A stretch of DNA of 64,000 nucleotides, taken from contig CAVOOW010000006.1 in NCBI GenBank assembly GCA_963697675.1, forward strand, positions 806,001-870,000. Direction: 5' to 3'. Positions 24,525 to 38,429 of this stretch are shown piece after piece. A model generated the notes under the pieces. That model was not told the origin of the DNA, did no database searches, and saw only the letters and a list, made by a program, of their open reading frames with translations. This DNA comes from CAVOOW01 sp963697675. Lineage in GTDB: Bacteria; Actinomycetota; Actinomycetes; JACCUZ01. The position numbers were made by a program, and so were the translations under genes. Within the stretch, counting starts at the first letter, position 1, and every line of letters begins with the position of its first letter.

Positions 24525-26216
24525 TTAGTTGGCGTTGCGGCGGGTGAAGGTGCCCGTGCGTTGGGGACCGCCGAAGTCACCACCGCCAAAGCCGCCGCCG
24601 AGCCGCGCGTCGGTCGACGACGAGGGCAGAGCGGCCGAGAAGTCGGCGAGCACGACACGCTGGCCGGCCTTGAGGCCGGAGACGATCTCCGTGCGTACCG
24701 GGCCGACGGCGCCGATCACGACACGGGCCGTCGTGAGCTGATCACCCTTCAGCACGCGTACGTCGCCCGTGGTCCCGCTTGCGGCGCGCGTGACCGCACT
24801 GCTGGGCACGGTGACGACGTTGCGCGCAGTTGCCGTGACCACCGAGACCGTGGCGTCGGACCCTGAAGCCAGTGACAGCGGAGCACCCGCCAGTGCCACG
24901 ACGACCGGATAGCTGGCGGTGCCGCTGTCCGACGCGGAGAGCAGACCGACGGAGGTGACCTTCGCGGGCAGCGCATCCTGTGCGCCATCGGCGGACACCA
25001 GCGCACTCTGGCCGACCTTGATCGCCCGGATGTCGTTCTCGGTCACGTCGATGGTGATCTCGACGTTGCCGTCGTCTCCGTTGACGACCACGGCGACGGT
25101 GGACGAGTCGACGCTGTCGCCCGGTGCGACGTCGACGGCCGCGACCGTGCCCGCGATCGGCGACGCAAGCCGGGCACGGTCCAGTGCCGCAGTGGCACGC
25201 ACCAACGCGGCACGGGCGGTGTCGATCGCGGACTGGTCACGCGCGAGGGTCGACGCCGTGACGGTCGCAGACCGCGAGTCACCCGACCCAGCCGAGGAAC
25301 CGTCCGACTGCGCGTCCCCGGTCGCCACTGACGCGGCCGAGACCGTGACTGCCGTCGCGCTCGAGAAGGTCGCCGTCGACAGGTGACCCGTTCCCGCTGC
25401 GGCGGTCTGCGACGCGGGCTTCGACGACCCGCCGTTCGACGACGCAGGCGTCGACGCTGGGCGAAACGCTGCCCAACGCCGATGTCAGCGACCGGGACAA
25501 CGTGGCGATCGCAGCCTCCACTTTCTGCTGGGCCGCGGCGACCTTCGCCTGCGCCGCCTGCACCGCGCCCAACGCCGCCTGACAGGCAGCAACATCCGGA
25601 GCGGACGGGGTCGGCCGGGGCGAGCACACCGGCGCAGGCGGTGGCCTGCTGCTTCACCGCGGCGGAGGCCACCTGAAGGGCCGCGTCGGCATCATGCTGC
25701 GCGGCCAGCAACGCCGCCTGCTCTTTCGCAAGCTTCTGCAAGGGTTTTCCGGGTCGCCGCGCTGGAACCGTCGCTGGACGACGAGCCGTTGCCGCCCGAC
25801 GATGCGCCGCTGCCAGACGGCGATGACCCGCTGCTCGTACTCGGAGTCGCCGCCGCCGCAACCGCCGCAGCCTGGGCCGCCTTGTCAGACACCAGGGTCG
25901 CTTTGGCCTGCGCCACTGCCGCCTTCGCGGAGATCACCGCGTCACGCAGCGCCGTCCGGTCCAGCGTCGCGAGTGTGTCGCCGATGCCGACATGGTCGCC
26001 GACTGCGGCATCCACATCGCGCACCGTGCCGGCCGCGCCGAACGACAGGTCGGCCTGGTGACGGGGCGTGACCGTCCCCGTCGCGGTCAGGGTCTGCTGC
26101 ACGGAGCCACGCGTCGCCGTCGCCGAGCGATAGGACGCTGCAGCGGACGCCCCGGTCGCCGACCAGGCCACCGCACCACCGGCGAGCACGACGACCGCGA
26201 CGGTCGCGCCGACCAC
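24525..26216 (-). pseudogene. MacA-like efflux adaptor, frameshifted as read (three insertions)
   Basis: Three overlapping frames together encode one HlyD/MacA-type adaptor of about 562 residues. Order: membrane anchor (VAVVVLAGGAVAWSAT), lipoyl-like half (TLTATGTVTPRHQADLSFGA), long Ser/Gly/Ala-rich hairpin, second half (LASPIAGTVAAVDVAPGDSV), beta-barrel and a Gly-rich tail. Single-base insertions are inferred near 25745 (AAAA for AAA), near 25620, and near 25450; the three together restore the original frame. The start is uncertain: GTG 26216 is used, but a coupled GTG at 26259 would fit if a further indel exists. Last gene of a macA-macB-lipoprotein-macA series. Confidence 0.7.
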
Positions 26217-26255
26217 AGCCCGGCGAGCACCGAGGCGCCGGAACGCAGCCCGGCC

Positions 26256-27186
26256 TCACGAGGTGCCACCCGCACCGGTGCCGGTCCGCCGGCCACCGAA
26301 GCCGCCGGTGCACTCGCCGTTGACGGCCGGTTCGCTCGCGATGAACGAGGCGGTCACCGCACCGGTGTCGTCAGCGGTGCCGACGGCGGTCACACACTGA
26401 CCGACCGCGAGGTCGTTCGCCGAGGCCGAGACAGTCTTGGTGTACGTCGTCGTGGCTGTCGTCGTCACCACGACGGGAGTGGTGGTCGGCTTGGCACTCG
26501 GACTAGGAGTCGCGCTCGCCCCTCGCCCCCCAGCAAAGCTCATCGCCGCAACAGTGATCGTCGAACCGTTCACCGCTGTCACTTCACCCGACACCGGCCG
26601 CGCACCCGCGAAACCACCACCGCGCGTACCCCCGCCTGCTCCCGCACCGGACCCGGGCGCTCCGCTCGGCCCGCCGCTCGGCGGGGTGAACCCGCCTCCG
26701 TTACCGGCGAACCCACCGCCCGCGCCGGTGCGCCCGCGTGCGCCGCACGCACCGTCGACGGGCGGAGACACCTGCACCGAAGCGGCCGTGACCGGTGCGG
26801 TTGTCGCCGCGGTGCCGGCCTGCTCGTCGGCGCCGCGCACATTCACGCAGCTGCCCACCTTGACCGCGGTCGCCGTTGTCTTCACGGCCTCGGTGAACGT
26901 CGTCTTCGCCGTGTAGGTCACGGCGACCTGACCGCTCACGATGCTCTGCACCTGCAGCGTCTTGCCCGAGATCGCCGCGACCTTGCCGGACGCACCGGGG
27001 AAGCCTTGCCGACCGGACCCACCGGACCCGCCGGACCCGCCGGCCACCGCGGACTGGCTCGGCTGCGCGCCCGCGGTGGGTGTCGTCGCCGGCCGACGTG
27101 CCGCCTCCGCCACACGCACTCACGGCGAAGAGCAGCAACGCGGCCGTCCCGGCGGAGGATGCGGTGGTCAGCAGGGTGCGAGGCAT
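26256..27186 (-). pseudogene. DUF5666-like lipoprotein, frameshifted as read
   Basis: The ATG at 27186 starts a lipoprotein signal (MPRTLLTTASSAGTAALLLF, then AVSAC). After about 35 residues one inferred inserted base near 27090 moves the coding into a second frame that continues to 26256; corrected length is about 309 residues. The mature part holds two similar beta-rich units, GKVAAISGKTLQVQSIVSG with VKVGSCVNVRG and GEVTAVNGSTITVAAM with LAVGQCVTAVG, separated by Gly/Ala/Pro-rich linker. These resemble DUF5666 repeats. Placed between macB and macA, so probably part of the same cell-envelope export complex; function unknown. Confidence 0.65.
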
Positions 27187-27229
27187 GTCAGCTCTTTCGT
27201 GGGTTCGGTGGGGAAGATCGGCGGCACGG

Positions 27230-29166
<1,937 letters not shown>

Positions 29167-29170
<4 letters not shown>

Positions 29171-30380
29171 GGCTTGACCACCACGCCGCCGGGCGCACCC
29201 CCGGGGTCGACACCCTTGGGTGGACCCTGTCCGCCGCCGAACTCCCCGAAGCCGCCGCCCCCGAAGCCACCGTTGCCGCCCGTCCCGCCGTCGGTCGTGC
29301 TGCGAAGGCGCACGGTGGTGACCAGGACCTGGTCACCTGCGCTGAGGCCCTGGGTGATCTGGGTCTGCTGGCCGAACACGGCGCCGACCGTCACTGGCGT
29401 CGAGGTGCTGCTTGCCGTTCTTCACGACCGTGACGCTGGTCTTGCCGTTGGTGTTCCTGACCGCGGCGGTGGGCACGGTCAACACGTTCTGCAGCTGCTT
29501 GACGATGATCGAGACGTCAGCACTCGAACCCGCGTAGACCCCCGAGACCTTGCCGGTGACGGCGATCACGACGGGGAACGTCGACGAGCCGGTCGTGGAT
29601 GACTCGGCGACGAGCCCTACGGAGCTGACGGTGCCGAAGATCGGTTCCGTCGAGCCCGTCGGGGTGATCTGCGCCTGCAGCCCCTTCTTCACCGCACGCG
29701 AGGTCCGATGCGCCGACGGAGGCGTTCACGACGAACTCGTCGGTCGAGATGACCACGATCTGCGCGGTGGACGCGTCCGACGACGATGACGCAGCCTGTT
29801 GGCGAACCGTTCGTCGATGCCGGACACCTGGTCGCCGACCGCGAGGTCGACACTCGCGACCGTGCCGGCGATCGTCGAGCGCAACGTGGCGTCGGCGAGT
29901 GCGGTCCTTCGCCTGGCTCAACGATGACCGCATCGAGCGCAGGTTGGCCTCATCCGAACGCAGTGCAGCATCGGAGGCGCTGCTGGCCTGGTCGGCGGCG
30001 AGCTGGCTCTTGGCCGCGGTGACGGCAGCCTTGGCCGCGTCGACGTCGATGCGCAACGCCTTGCGATCGACCCGGGCCAGGACGTCACCCTTGGTGACCT
30101 TCGCGCCGACGGTGGCGGACACGGCGGTCACCTCGCCGTCGACGGCGAAGTTCAGGTCGGCTTCGTGCTTCGGCGCGATCGTGCCGGTGGCGGAGACGGT
30201 CTGGCGGATCGTGCCCGACGACGCGGTGGCCAGCACGGAGGTCACCGCCGTCGCCGCTGCTGCGGGTGGCCGCCCAGGCGGCCCGCCGGCGCCGAGAACG
30301 GCCAGCGCCACGACCAGGACGACCGTCCAGCGCCGGGCACCGCGGGTCCTGGGCAGGAGATGCGCCACGGGTTGTCCCAT
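29167..30380 (-). pseudogene. MacA-like efflux adaptor, frameshifted as read (five insertions)
   Basis: Segments in three frames add up to one adaptor of about 402 residues. N-terminal anchor (RRWTVVLVVALAVLGAGG), TIRQTVSATGTIAPKHEADL, helical hairpin ending SQAKD, STIAGTVASVDLAVGDQVSG, beta barrel (ITPTGSTEPIFGTVSSVGLV) and a Gly-rich tail (GGNGGFGGGGFGEFGGGQG). Inferred single-base insertions lie near 29908, 29825, 29798, 29698 and 29405. Its stop overlaps the macB start. It is the first gene of the export cluster, starting at ATG 30380 without a clear ribosome site. Confidence 0.72.
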
Positions 30381-30500
30381 CTAGGTCAGGGGCGCGGCCA
30401 AGGTCGTGCCGAACCGCTGGAGCTGCAGCCTCCTGACGGCGACCTGGGAGAGCGATGATGCCTGCCTGGGAGATTCCTGTGAGCCCGCCAGGCACAGCAA

Positions 30501-30536
30501 AGGGCGGGGCGCCGGATCTCTCCGGAACCCCGCCCT
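30501..30536 (-). terminator. Strong hairpin terminator downstream of clpC1
   Basis: AGGGCGGGG and CCCCGCCCT pair as a 9-bp GC stem enclosing a second stem CCGGA-tctc-TCCGG. It lies 83 bases past the clpC1 stop and before the macA start, in the direction of both genes' transcription, so it likely separates clpC1 from the export operon. Confidence 0.7.
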
Positions 30537-30561
30537 GTCGTTCGTACGCCTGTCTGCTTCT

Positions 30562-30607
30562 CAATCGAACATGCAGGTGTCGACAACTGCATGATCGACT
30601 TTGAAGG
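30562..30607. repeat. Family 1 repeat, simple two-arm form
   Basis: Left arm AATCGAACATGCAGGTGTCG and right arm CAACTGCATGATCGACTTTG meet directly in a TGTCGACA centre, giving a short palindrome without spacer. The right arm ends about 11 bases from the clpC1 stop. It lies between that stop and the clpC1 terminator hairpin. Confidence 0.85.
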
Positions 30608-30618
30608 TTGCCGAGGGG

Positions 30619-33177
<2,559 letters not shown>

Positions 33178-33420
33178 CTATTCGCTCCTCTGAGAGCGGT
33201 CAGGCAGGTTGTGCGGCCGTGACACGTATGTCCCGTCCACCTGTCCTCTCGCATGCTAGTCCGACTGCGTTGCCGGACACTCGCTCGTTGCTCATTCGTC
33301 ATGGGGTACATCGGTCTGAGTTACGTCAACTACAGACTTACCGGCCAAGATTCCGCCGCGCCTACGCCCGCAGCGAACGCCTGTGTCACCCCGGGGCCGG
33401 TCATCCGCCATGATCGGGTC

Positions 33421-34071
33421 GTGGCCGACATCCAACGCTGCCTGCCCGATCAGCGGGAACATGCCCTCTCCACCGTGCTCGATGCCTTCGTCGTCGACCC
33501 CCTCCTGCGCTGGGTCTGGCCGAGTGACGAACGTTACGCCGCCTGCGCAACGATTTTCTTCGGGGCGCTGCTCGACCTGCGGCTGGCCTTCGGTGAGGTG
33601 TGGGTCGCCGACGGCGGCGACTCCGTGGCGATGTGGAACCCGCCCGGCGGGCTCTATCTCACCGATCCCCACGCGCCCGAGCAGCGCTGGGCCGAGGTCC
33701 AGCAGGGCTTCACGGCCGTGGAGCGGGAGCGCTGGGCTACCTACGACGACACCCTGAAGGTGCCCGAGGGGGCGGCGCCGTACTGGTACCTCGGTGTCCT
33801 CGCGACCCGGCGGACCCGGCAGGGCACCGGCCTGGGGCGGGCGGTGCTGGCGCCGATCCTGGCCGCCGCCGACCGCAGCCACCTGGCGACGTACCTCGAA
33901 ACTGCCAGCGACGCGAACCTGCGGTTCTACGGCCAGCTCGGCTTCGCGCCGATCCTGGAGGCCGAGATGCCCGACGGGCCGTTGTGCTGGCTGCTCCGCC
34001 GCGACCCGCAGGACAAGTTCCGCAGCGATCCCCATGAACTGCTCCGCATCGATCCACAGGAGGCGCCGTGA
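33421..34071 (+). CDS. GNAT family N-acetyltransferase
   Basis: A 216-residue acetyltransferase with the coenzyme A loop TRRTRQGTGLGRAVL preceded by the beta-4 strand YWYLGVLA, then TYLETASDANLRFYGQLGF. A longer frame is open upstream, but similarity starts at about GTG 33421 (VADIQRCLPD), which I use. Substrate unknown. The stop overlaps the SDR start (GTGA), so the two are a unit. Divergent from clpC1, with 243 bases between; no clear operator was seen there. Confidence 0.78.
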   Translation: MADIQRCLPDQREHALSTVLDAFVVDPLLRWVWPSDERYAACATIFFGALLDLRLAFGEVWVADGGDSVAMWNPPGGLYLTDPHAPEQRWAEVQQGFTAVERERWATYDDTLKVPEGAAPYWYLGVLATRRTRQGTGLGRAVLAPILAAADRSHLATYLETASDANLRFYGQLGFAPILEAEMPDGPLCWLLRRDPQDKFRSDPHELLRIDPQEAP

Positions 34072-34739
34072 CCGAGATCGACGGGGACGTCGTGGTGATC
34101 GTCGCCGCCGGGCCCGGGCTCGGGCTCGCCGTGGCCCGGCGCTTCGCCCGCGAGGGAGCCAGCATCGGGCTGATCGCCCGGGCGACGGACCGCCTCGATG
34201 AGCTTGCCGGTGTGCTGCGGGCCAACGGCACGACGGTCGCGACCGCCACCAGCGACGTCGCCGATCCGGTCGCGCTTCGAGAGGCGTTCGGGGTGCTGCA
34301 TGATCTGCTCGGGGATGCGACGGTGCTCGTCTTCAATGCCTCGGAGTATGTCGAGGGGCGTCCCGCCGAGGTGTCGTACGACGCCTTCATGCATGGCGTG
34401 TACGTCGGCGTGGGTGCGGCTCTCGTGTCGGTGCAGGAAGTGGTGCCGAATATGCGCTCTGCGGGCCGCGGCACCTTGCTGCTGACCGGCAGTGTCGCTG
34501 CGGAGAAACCGTCGGTCTCGGCCGCCACTGTCGGCGTCGCCAAGGCAGCGTTGCGCAACCTCGGACTGTCGCTGCACAGCGAGCTCGCGCCGGACGGCAT
34601 CCAGGCAGTGACCGTCACGATCCGCGGCGTCCTGCAGGGCCCGAAAGCCCTCGACGTCGACGAGATCGCGGACTACTACTGGGCGTTGCACTCGCAGCCG
34701 CGCGAATCGTGGGCGCCGGAGTCGTCGTTCCCGCCGTGA
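34068..34739 (+). CDS. SDR family protein lacking the catalytic tyrosine
   Basis: This 223-residue Rossmann protein has a cofactor loop (VVIVAAGPGLGLAVARRF) and the usual NAG-equivalent VFNASEYVEG. The active-site serine region is LLLTGSVAAEK. Where YxxxK is expected the sequence reads VGVAK, so Tyr is replaced by Val while Lys remains. It is therefore an atypical or regulatory SDR, or uses another proton donor. GTG start, coupled to the GNAT gene. Confidence 0.75.
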   Translation: MTEIDGDVVVIVAAGPGLGLAVARRFAREGASIGLIARATDRLDELAGVLRANGTTVATATSDVADPVALREAFGVLHDLLGDATVLVFNASEYVEGRPAEVSYDAFMHGVYVGVGAALVSVQEVVPNMRSAGRGTLLLTGSVAAEKPSVSAATVGVAKAALRNLGLSLHSELAPDGIQAVTVTIRGVLQGPKALDVDEIADYYWALHSQPRESWAPESSFPP

Positions 34740-34748
34740 CACCGGTGG

Positions 34749-35333
34749 TCAGTCGACCGAGGCGGGCGGTGCCAGCGCGCTGACCTGGCGGGCGATCGAC
34801 TCGTGGACGTCTTCCTCGGACTGCGTCCCGTCGACAGTGACCAGCCACTCGCGTCGCGCGTAGTAGTCGAGCAGGGGCACCGTCTTCTCGCGATAGACCT
34901 GCAGCCGGTGCTCGATGACCTCAGCGGAGTCCTCGGAGCCGCGCGAGCGGGCGAGCAGCCGCCGGACGAGCTCGTCGTTCGGGACGTCGAGGTGGATCGA
35001 CGCCTTCACCTCTGCGCCGAGCTTGTGCGCGACGTCGTAGGCCGCCTCGGCCTGCTCCACGGTGCGCGGGAAGCCGTCGAGGACGTAGCCCCCTTGCTCC
35101 GTTGCCGCGAGCACCGGCTTGTAGAGCATGTCCATCACGACGCTGTCCGGCACCAGGTCGCCGGCGTCGACGTACTCCTTGATGGTCTGCCCGATCGGGG
35201 TCAGGTCACGAACGTGCTGCCGCAGCAGGTCACCGCTGGAGATGTGGGTGATGCCGAACCGCTCGGCCAAGCGCACGGCCTGCGTGCCCTTGCCCGACCC
35301 GGGCGCACCGATCAGCAGCAGACGCACGGCCAC
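34749..35333 (-). CDS. adk: Adenylate kinase
   Basis: Interconverts ATP+AMP and 2 ADP. The 194 residues show the P-loop GAPGSGKGTQ (residues 9-18), AMP site SSGDLLRQHV and DGFPRTVEQAE, and a short lid (LLARSRGSEDSAEVIEHRL), matching the short actinobacterial enzyme. GTG start at 35333. It lies outside the ribosomal-protein operon where adk usually sits, next to lsr2. Whether it is the only adk in the genome is unknown. Confidence 0.92.
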   Translation of the reverse strand: MAVRLLLIGAPGSGKGTQAVRLAERFGITHISSGDLLRQHVRDLTPIGQTIKEYVDAGDLVPDSVVMDMLYKPVLAATEQGGYVLDGFPRTVEQAEAAYDVAHKLGAEVKASIHLDVPNDELVRRLLARSRGSEDSAEVIEHRLQVYREKTVPLLDYYARREWLVTVDGTQSEEDVHESIARQVSALAPPASVD

Positions 35334-35405
35334 GCCTCTCTTACTCGCGATCTCGGGTGACCGACGTTACCGTGCCGCTGTCCTGCCCAGTGCCGTGCGT
35401 GAGCG

Positions 35406-35738
35406 TCAGGCGTGAGCCTTGTCATAGGCCTCGACGATGCCGGCGGCGACGCGGCCGCGCTCGTTGACCTGGTGACCGTTGGCCCGGGCCCACTCGCGGA
35501 TCTGGGCGGTGCGGTTGTCGCCGGAGGCGCGCCGCGCGCGGCCGCGACCGGCGGAGCTGCGTCCGCCGACCCGGCGAGCAGTGCCGACATAAGGAGCGAA
35601 GGCGTCGCGCAGCTTGGCGGCATTTGCCGTGCTCAGGTCAATCTCGTAGGAAACTCCGTCGAGGGAAAAAGACAGCGTTTCCTCGGCAGTTCCCCCGTCG
35701 ATGTCGTCGACGAGGATTACCTGAACCTTTTGCGCCAT
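35406..35738 (-). CDS. lsr2: Lsr2 nucleoid-associated protein
   Basis: An H-NS-like xenogeneic silencer that bridges AT-rich DNA. The 110 residues have an N-terminal dimerisation domain (MAQKVQVILVDDIDGGTAEE), a flexible basic linker, and the C-terminal AT-hook-like domain with IREWARANGHQVNERGRV. The ATG at 35738 is preceded by AGGAGC; an in-frame start 21 codons upstream would lie inside the promoter. Next to lysS as in other actinobacteria. Confidence 0.96.
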   Translation of the reverse strand: MAQKVQVILVDDIDGGTAEETLSFSLDGVSYEIDLSTANAAKLRDAFAPYVGTARRVGGRSSAGRGRARRASGDNRTAQIREWARANGHQVNERGRVAAGIVEAYDKAHA

Positions 35739-35771
35739 GAATTGCTCCTGTGTAGGCGGGGGATTAGCCTG

Positions 35772-35801
35772 AGCATAGGTCATTAACTCGCCGGCCGACA
35801 A
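35772..35801 (-). promoter_or_regulatory. Candidate lsr2 promoter
   Basis: On the minus strand, TTGTCG (35801-35796) and TATGCT (35777-35772) are separated by 18 bases, a good vegetative-type promoter about 34 bases upstream of the lsr2 start. Just upstream is an AT-rich palindrome AATTTCC-TCAA-GGAATT (35801-35817). This is among the most AT-rich DNA in the window, so self-binding by Lsr2 is plausible but inferred. The remainder of the gap up to 35906 shows no gene. Confidence 0.5.
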
Positions 35802-35906
35802 ATTCCTTGAGGAAATTACAAACCCATTCCCCGTGTGCCATTCCTCGCCCGCAACTCACCGTGGCGCACAAAACACCGCGCGTACATGTAAATGATTGGT
35901 ACGTGG

Positions 35907-36035
35907 TCAGTCGTGCGGCTGGTCCTTCGATTCCTGCGATTCCTCGCGGTCGCTGTGCCGCTTGACGGCCACCAGGATGGCAATAAATGCCGCACATACC
36001 ACCACTGGCGGCACCAGGGCGGCAATCGTGTTCAT
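35907..36035 (-). CDS. 42-residue single-pass membrane micro-protein
   Basis: The small frame begins ATG at 36035, overlapping the lysS stop as ATGA, and ends TGA at 35907. It encodes MNTIAALVPPVVVCAAFIAI, then LVAVKRHSDREESQESKDQP and HD. That is one hydrophobic helix (about residues 3-25) followed by a charged cytoplasmic tail. Translational coupling to lysS and clear hydrophobic patterning support it as a real gene. The family and function are not recognised. Confidence 0.6.
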   Translation of the reverse strand: MNTIAALVPPVVVCAAFIAILVAVKRHSDREESQESKDQPHD

Positions 36036-37540
36036 CGGGCCTCGGGCTTGAGCAGCGGAAAAGCAATAGTGTCGCGCAACGACGGCACCCCGGTGAGCAG
36101 GCGAAGCAAGCGGTCGATTCCCATGCCCATTCCGCCCTGCGGCGGCATGCCGAACTCCATCGCCCGCAGGAAATCCTCGTCGAGCTGCATTGCTTCGGGA
36201 TCACCGCCCGCGGCCTTCAAGGACTGCTCGACGAGTCGCCGGCGCTGCTCGATCGGGTCATTGAGCTCGGAATAGGCGGGCGCCAGCTCGACGCCAGCGA
36301 TAATCAGGTCCCAGGCCTCGACCAGGCCCGGCGTCGTGCGGTGCGGCTTGGCCAGCGGCTTCACCTCGGCGGGATAGTCCGTGATGAACGTGGGCTGCAG
36401 CAGCGTGTCCTCGACGAGCTGCTCATAGAGCTCCACGACGATCTCCGCGGCTTCCCACGCCGGTTGCAGGGCAACGTCGAGCCGGTCGGCCAGCTTGCGC
36501 AGCGTCTCGGCCGGCGTCTGGGCGTCGATCTGCTCGCCGACCGCCTCCGACACCGCCGTGAGGATCGGCAGGTGCCGCCACTCGCCCTCGAGATCGATCT
36601 CGCCACCACGTCCGTCGGGCACGACGGTGCTGCCCAGCGCCCGTGCCGCGTCGAGCACGATCTCGCGGGTCAGCGTCGCCATCGTGTTGTAGTCGCCGTA
36701 GGCCTCGTAGACCTCGAGCATGGTGAACTCGGGGCTGTGGGTCGCGTCGACGCCCTCGTTGCGGAAGTTGCGCCCGATCTCGTAGACCCGGTCGAGGCCG
36801 CCGACGACCAGCCGCTTCAGGTAGAGCTCGATGGCGATCCGGAGGTACATCGGCTGGTCGAACGCGTTGAGGTGCGTGGCGAACGGCCGCGCTGCCGCAC
36901 CGCCGTAGACCGGCTGCAGCAGCGGTGTCTCGACCTCGAGGAAGTCGTGGCGGTCGAGGGTCGCCCGCACCGACCGGAGCACCGTCGCGCGGTTGCGGAC
37001 CATCTGCCGCGAATCGGCGTTGACGGCAAGGTCGACGTAGCGCAGCCGGACGCGCGCTTCGGGATCGGTGAGCCCTTTGTGCTTGTCGGGCAACGGACGC
37101 AGCGCCTTGGCGACCATCGCCCAGCGGTCCGCGAGAACCGACAGCTCGCCGCGCTTCGAGGAGATGACCTCGCCCTCGACACCCACATGGTCACCGAGGT
37201 CGACGTCGCTCTTCCAGGCGGCCAATGACTCCTCGCCGAGCCGGTCGAGGGAGAGCATCACCTGCACCTCTCCGGTGCCGTCGCGCACGGTCGCGAAGCA
37301 GAGCTTGCCGCCGGTCCGCGACAGCATCACCCGGCCGACGACGCCGACCCGGTCGCCGGTGTGATCGTCGGGAGACAGGTCGGGGTAGGCCGCACGGAGG
37401 TCAGCCACCGTCGTCGTACGCGGGAAGGAGACGGGGTACGGATCTATCCCGCGCTCCCGCATGCGGGCGAGCTTGTCCCGGCGCACGCGGATCTGCTCCG
37501 GCATCTCATCGGGCAGGCCGTCGGGGGTTTCATCGCTCAC
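36032..37540 (-). CDS. lysS: Lysine--tRNA ligase, class II
   Basis: Charges tRNA-Lys. A 502-residue class II synthetase: N-terminal OB-fold anticodon domain (VGVVGRVMLSRTGGKLCFAT), motif 1 around HDFLEVETPLLQPVYGGAAA, motif 2 YEIGRNFRNEGVDATHSPEF, and motif 3 PPQGGMGMGIDRLLRLLTG. ATG or near-equivalent start at 37540. Complete and uninterrupted. The stop overlaps the micro-ORF start. Confidence 0.97.
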   Translation of the reverse strand: MSDETPDGLPDEMPEQIRVRRDKLARMRERGIDPYPVSFPRTTTVADLRAAYPDLSPDDHTGDRVGVVGRVMLSRTGGKLCFATVRDGTGEVQVMLSLDRLGEESLAAWKSDVDLGDHVGVEGEVISSKRGELSVLADRWAMVAKALRPLPDKHKGLTDPEARVRLRYVDLAVNADSRQMVRNRATVLRSVRATLDRHDFLEVETPLLQPVYGGAAARPFATHLNAFDQPMYLRIAIELYLKRLVVGGLDRVYEIGRNFRNEGVDATHSPEFTMLEVYEAYGDYNTMATLTREIVLDAARALGSTVVPDGRGGEIDLEGEWRHLPILTAVSEAVGEQIDAQTPAETLRKLADRLDVALQPAWEAAEIVVELYEQLVEDTLLQPTFITDYPAEVKPLAKPHRTTPGLVEAWDLIIAGVELAPAYSELNDPIEQRRRLVEQSLKAAGGDPEAMQLDEDFLRAMEFGMPPQGGMGMGIDRLLRLLTGVPSLRDTIAFPLLKPEAR

Positions 37541-37634
37541 CTGGCCAGGCTACCGGCGGCCCCTCGACGCCACCTCCGGGTTCCGCGCCGGACCTCGGCA
37601 GTTGCCGCCTGGCTGTCCTTGTGAGGATGGGTTC

Positions 37635-38429
37635 GTGCGCACCTTCGATGACCTGGTGGCCGAAGCCGATCGTGTTGACGTGACCGGCTGGGACTTCGGC
37701 TGGCTCGATGGCCGGGCGACCGAGGAGCGCCCCCCGTGGGGCTACGCCAAGCTCGTCGCCGCACGGCTGACAACGGTCGACTCGGCGCTCGACGTCGACA
37801 CCGGGGGCGGCGAGGTCATGGCGGAGATGCCGCAGTTACCCCCGCGCATGTGCGTGACCGAGGGCTGGTTGCCCAACGTTGTGAGAGCCCGCGAGCTTCT
37901 CGGTCCACGCGGTGTCGAAGTCGTCGAGGTCGGTGAGGACGACGTGCTGCCCTTTCCGGACTCGACGTTCGAGCTCGTGACCAGCCGTCACCCCGTCCGG
38001 CCCAACTGGCCCGAGATCCACCGGGTGCTCACCCCGGGCGGCCACTACCTGGCCCAGCACGTCGGCCCAGCCTCGGCATTCGAGCTGATCGAGTACTTCC
38101 TCGGTCCACGGCCCGAACAGCGGTCGGGGCGTGATCCCAAAAGCGATGTCGTTGCAGCTGAAGGGGCCGGTCTGACAGTCACGGATCTGCGCACGGCCCG
38201 CTGTCGCATGGAGTTCTTCGACATCGGCTCGGTGGTCTACATCCTGCGCAAGTGCGTGTGGTGGGTGCCCGACTTCACTGTCGAGCGCTACATCGACAAG
38301 CTCCGTAGTCTCGACGCCCTGATCCGCTCCAACGGCTCGTTCCTCGCCCATTCCAGCAGGCACCTCATCGAAGCCCGCAGGCTCAGATCTGGTTGCGCTC
38401 GTAGACCAGGCGCAGGCCGATCAGGGTGA
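37635..38429 (+). CDS. Class I SAM-dependent methyltransferase
   Basis: This 264-residue protein has a methyltransferase core: DSALDVDTGGGEVMAEM (motif I, with TGGGE in place of GxGxG), GLLG-like VEVVEVGEDDVLPFPDSTFE, and HRVLTPGGHYLAQHVGP. The substrate is unknown. GTG at 37635 with GAGGA upstream; the frame is open earlier but lacks similarity. Its last 47 bases overlap the convergent coaX gene, and the final residues (RSGCARRPGAGRSG) look like run-on, so the natural stop may have been lost. Confidence 0.75.
   Translation: MRTFDDLVAEADRVDVTGWDFGWLDGRATEERPPWGYAKLVAARLTTVDSALDVDTGGGEVMAEMPQLPPRMCVTEGWLPNVVRARELLGPRGVEVVEVGEDDVLPFPDSTFELVTSRHPVRPNWPEIHRVLTPGGHYLAQHVGPASAFELIEYFLGPRPEQRSGRDPKSDVVAAEGAGLTVTDLRTARCRMEFFDIGSVVYILRKCVWWVPDFTVERYIDKLRSLDALIRSNGSFLAHSSRHLIEARRLRSGCARRPGAGRSG

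Noticed and set aside
33178..33420. ClgR-type operator upstream of clpC1
   Set aside because: No convincing match to the expected inverted repeat was found by eye in this gap, so no site is claimed.
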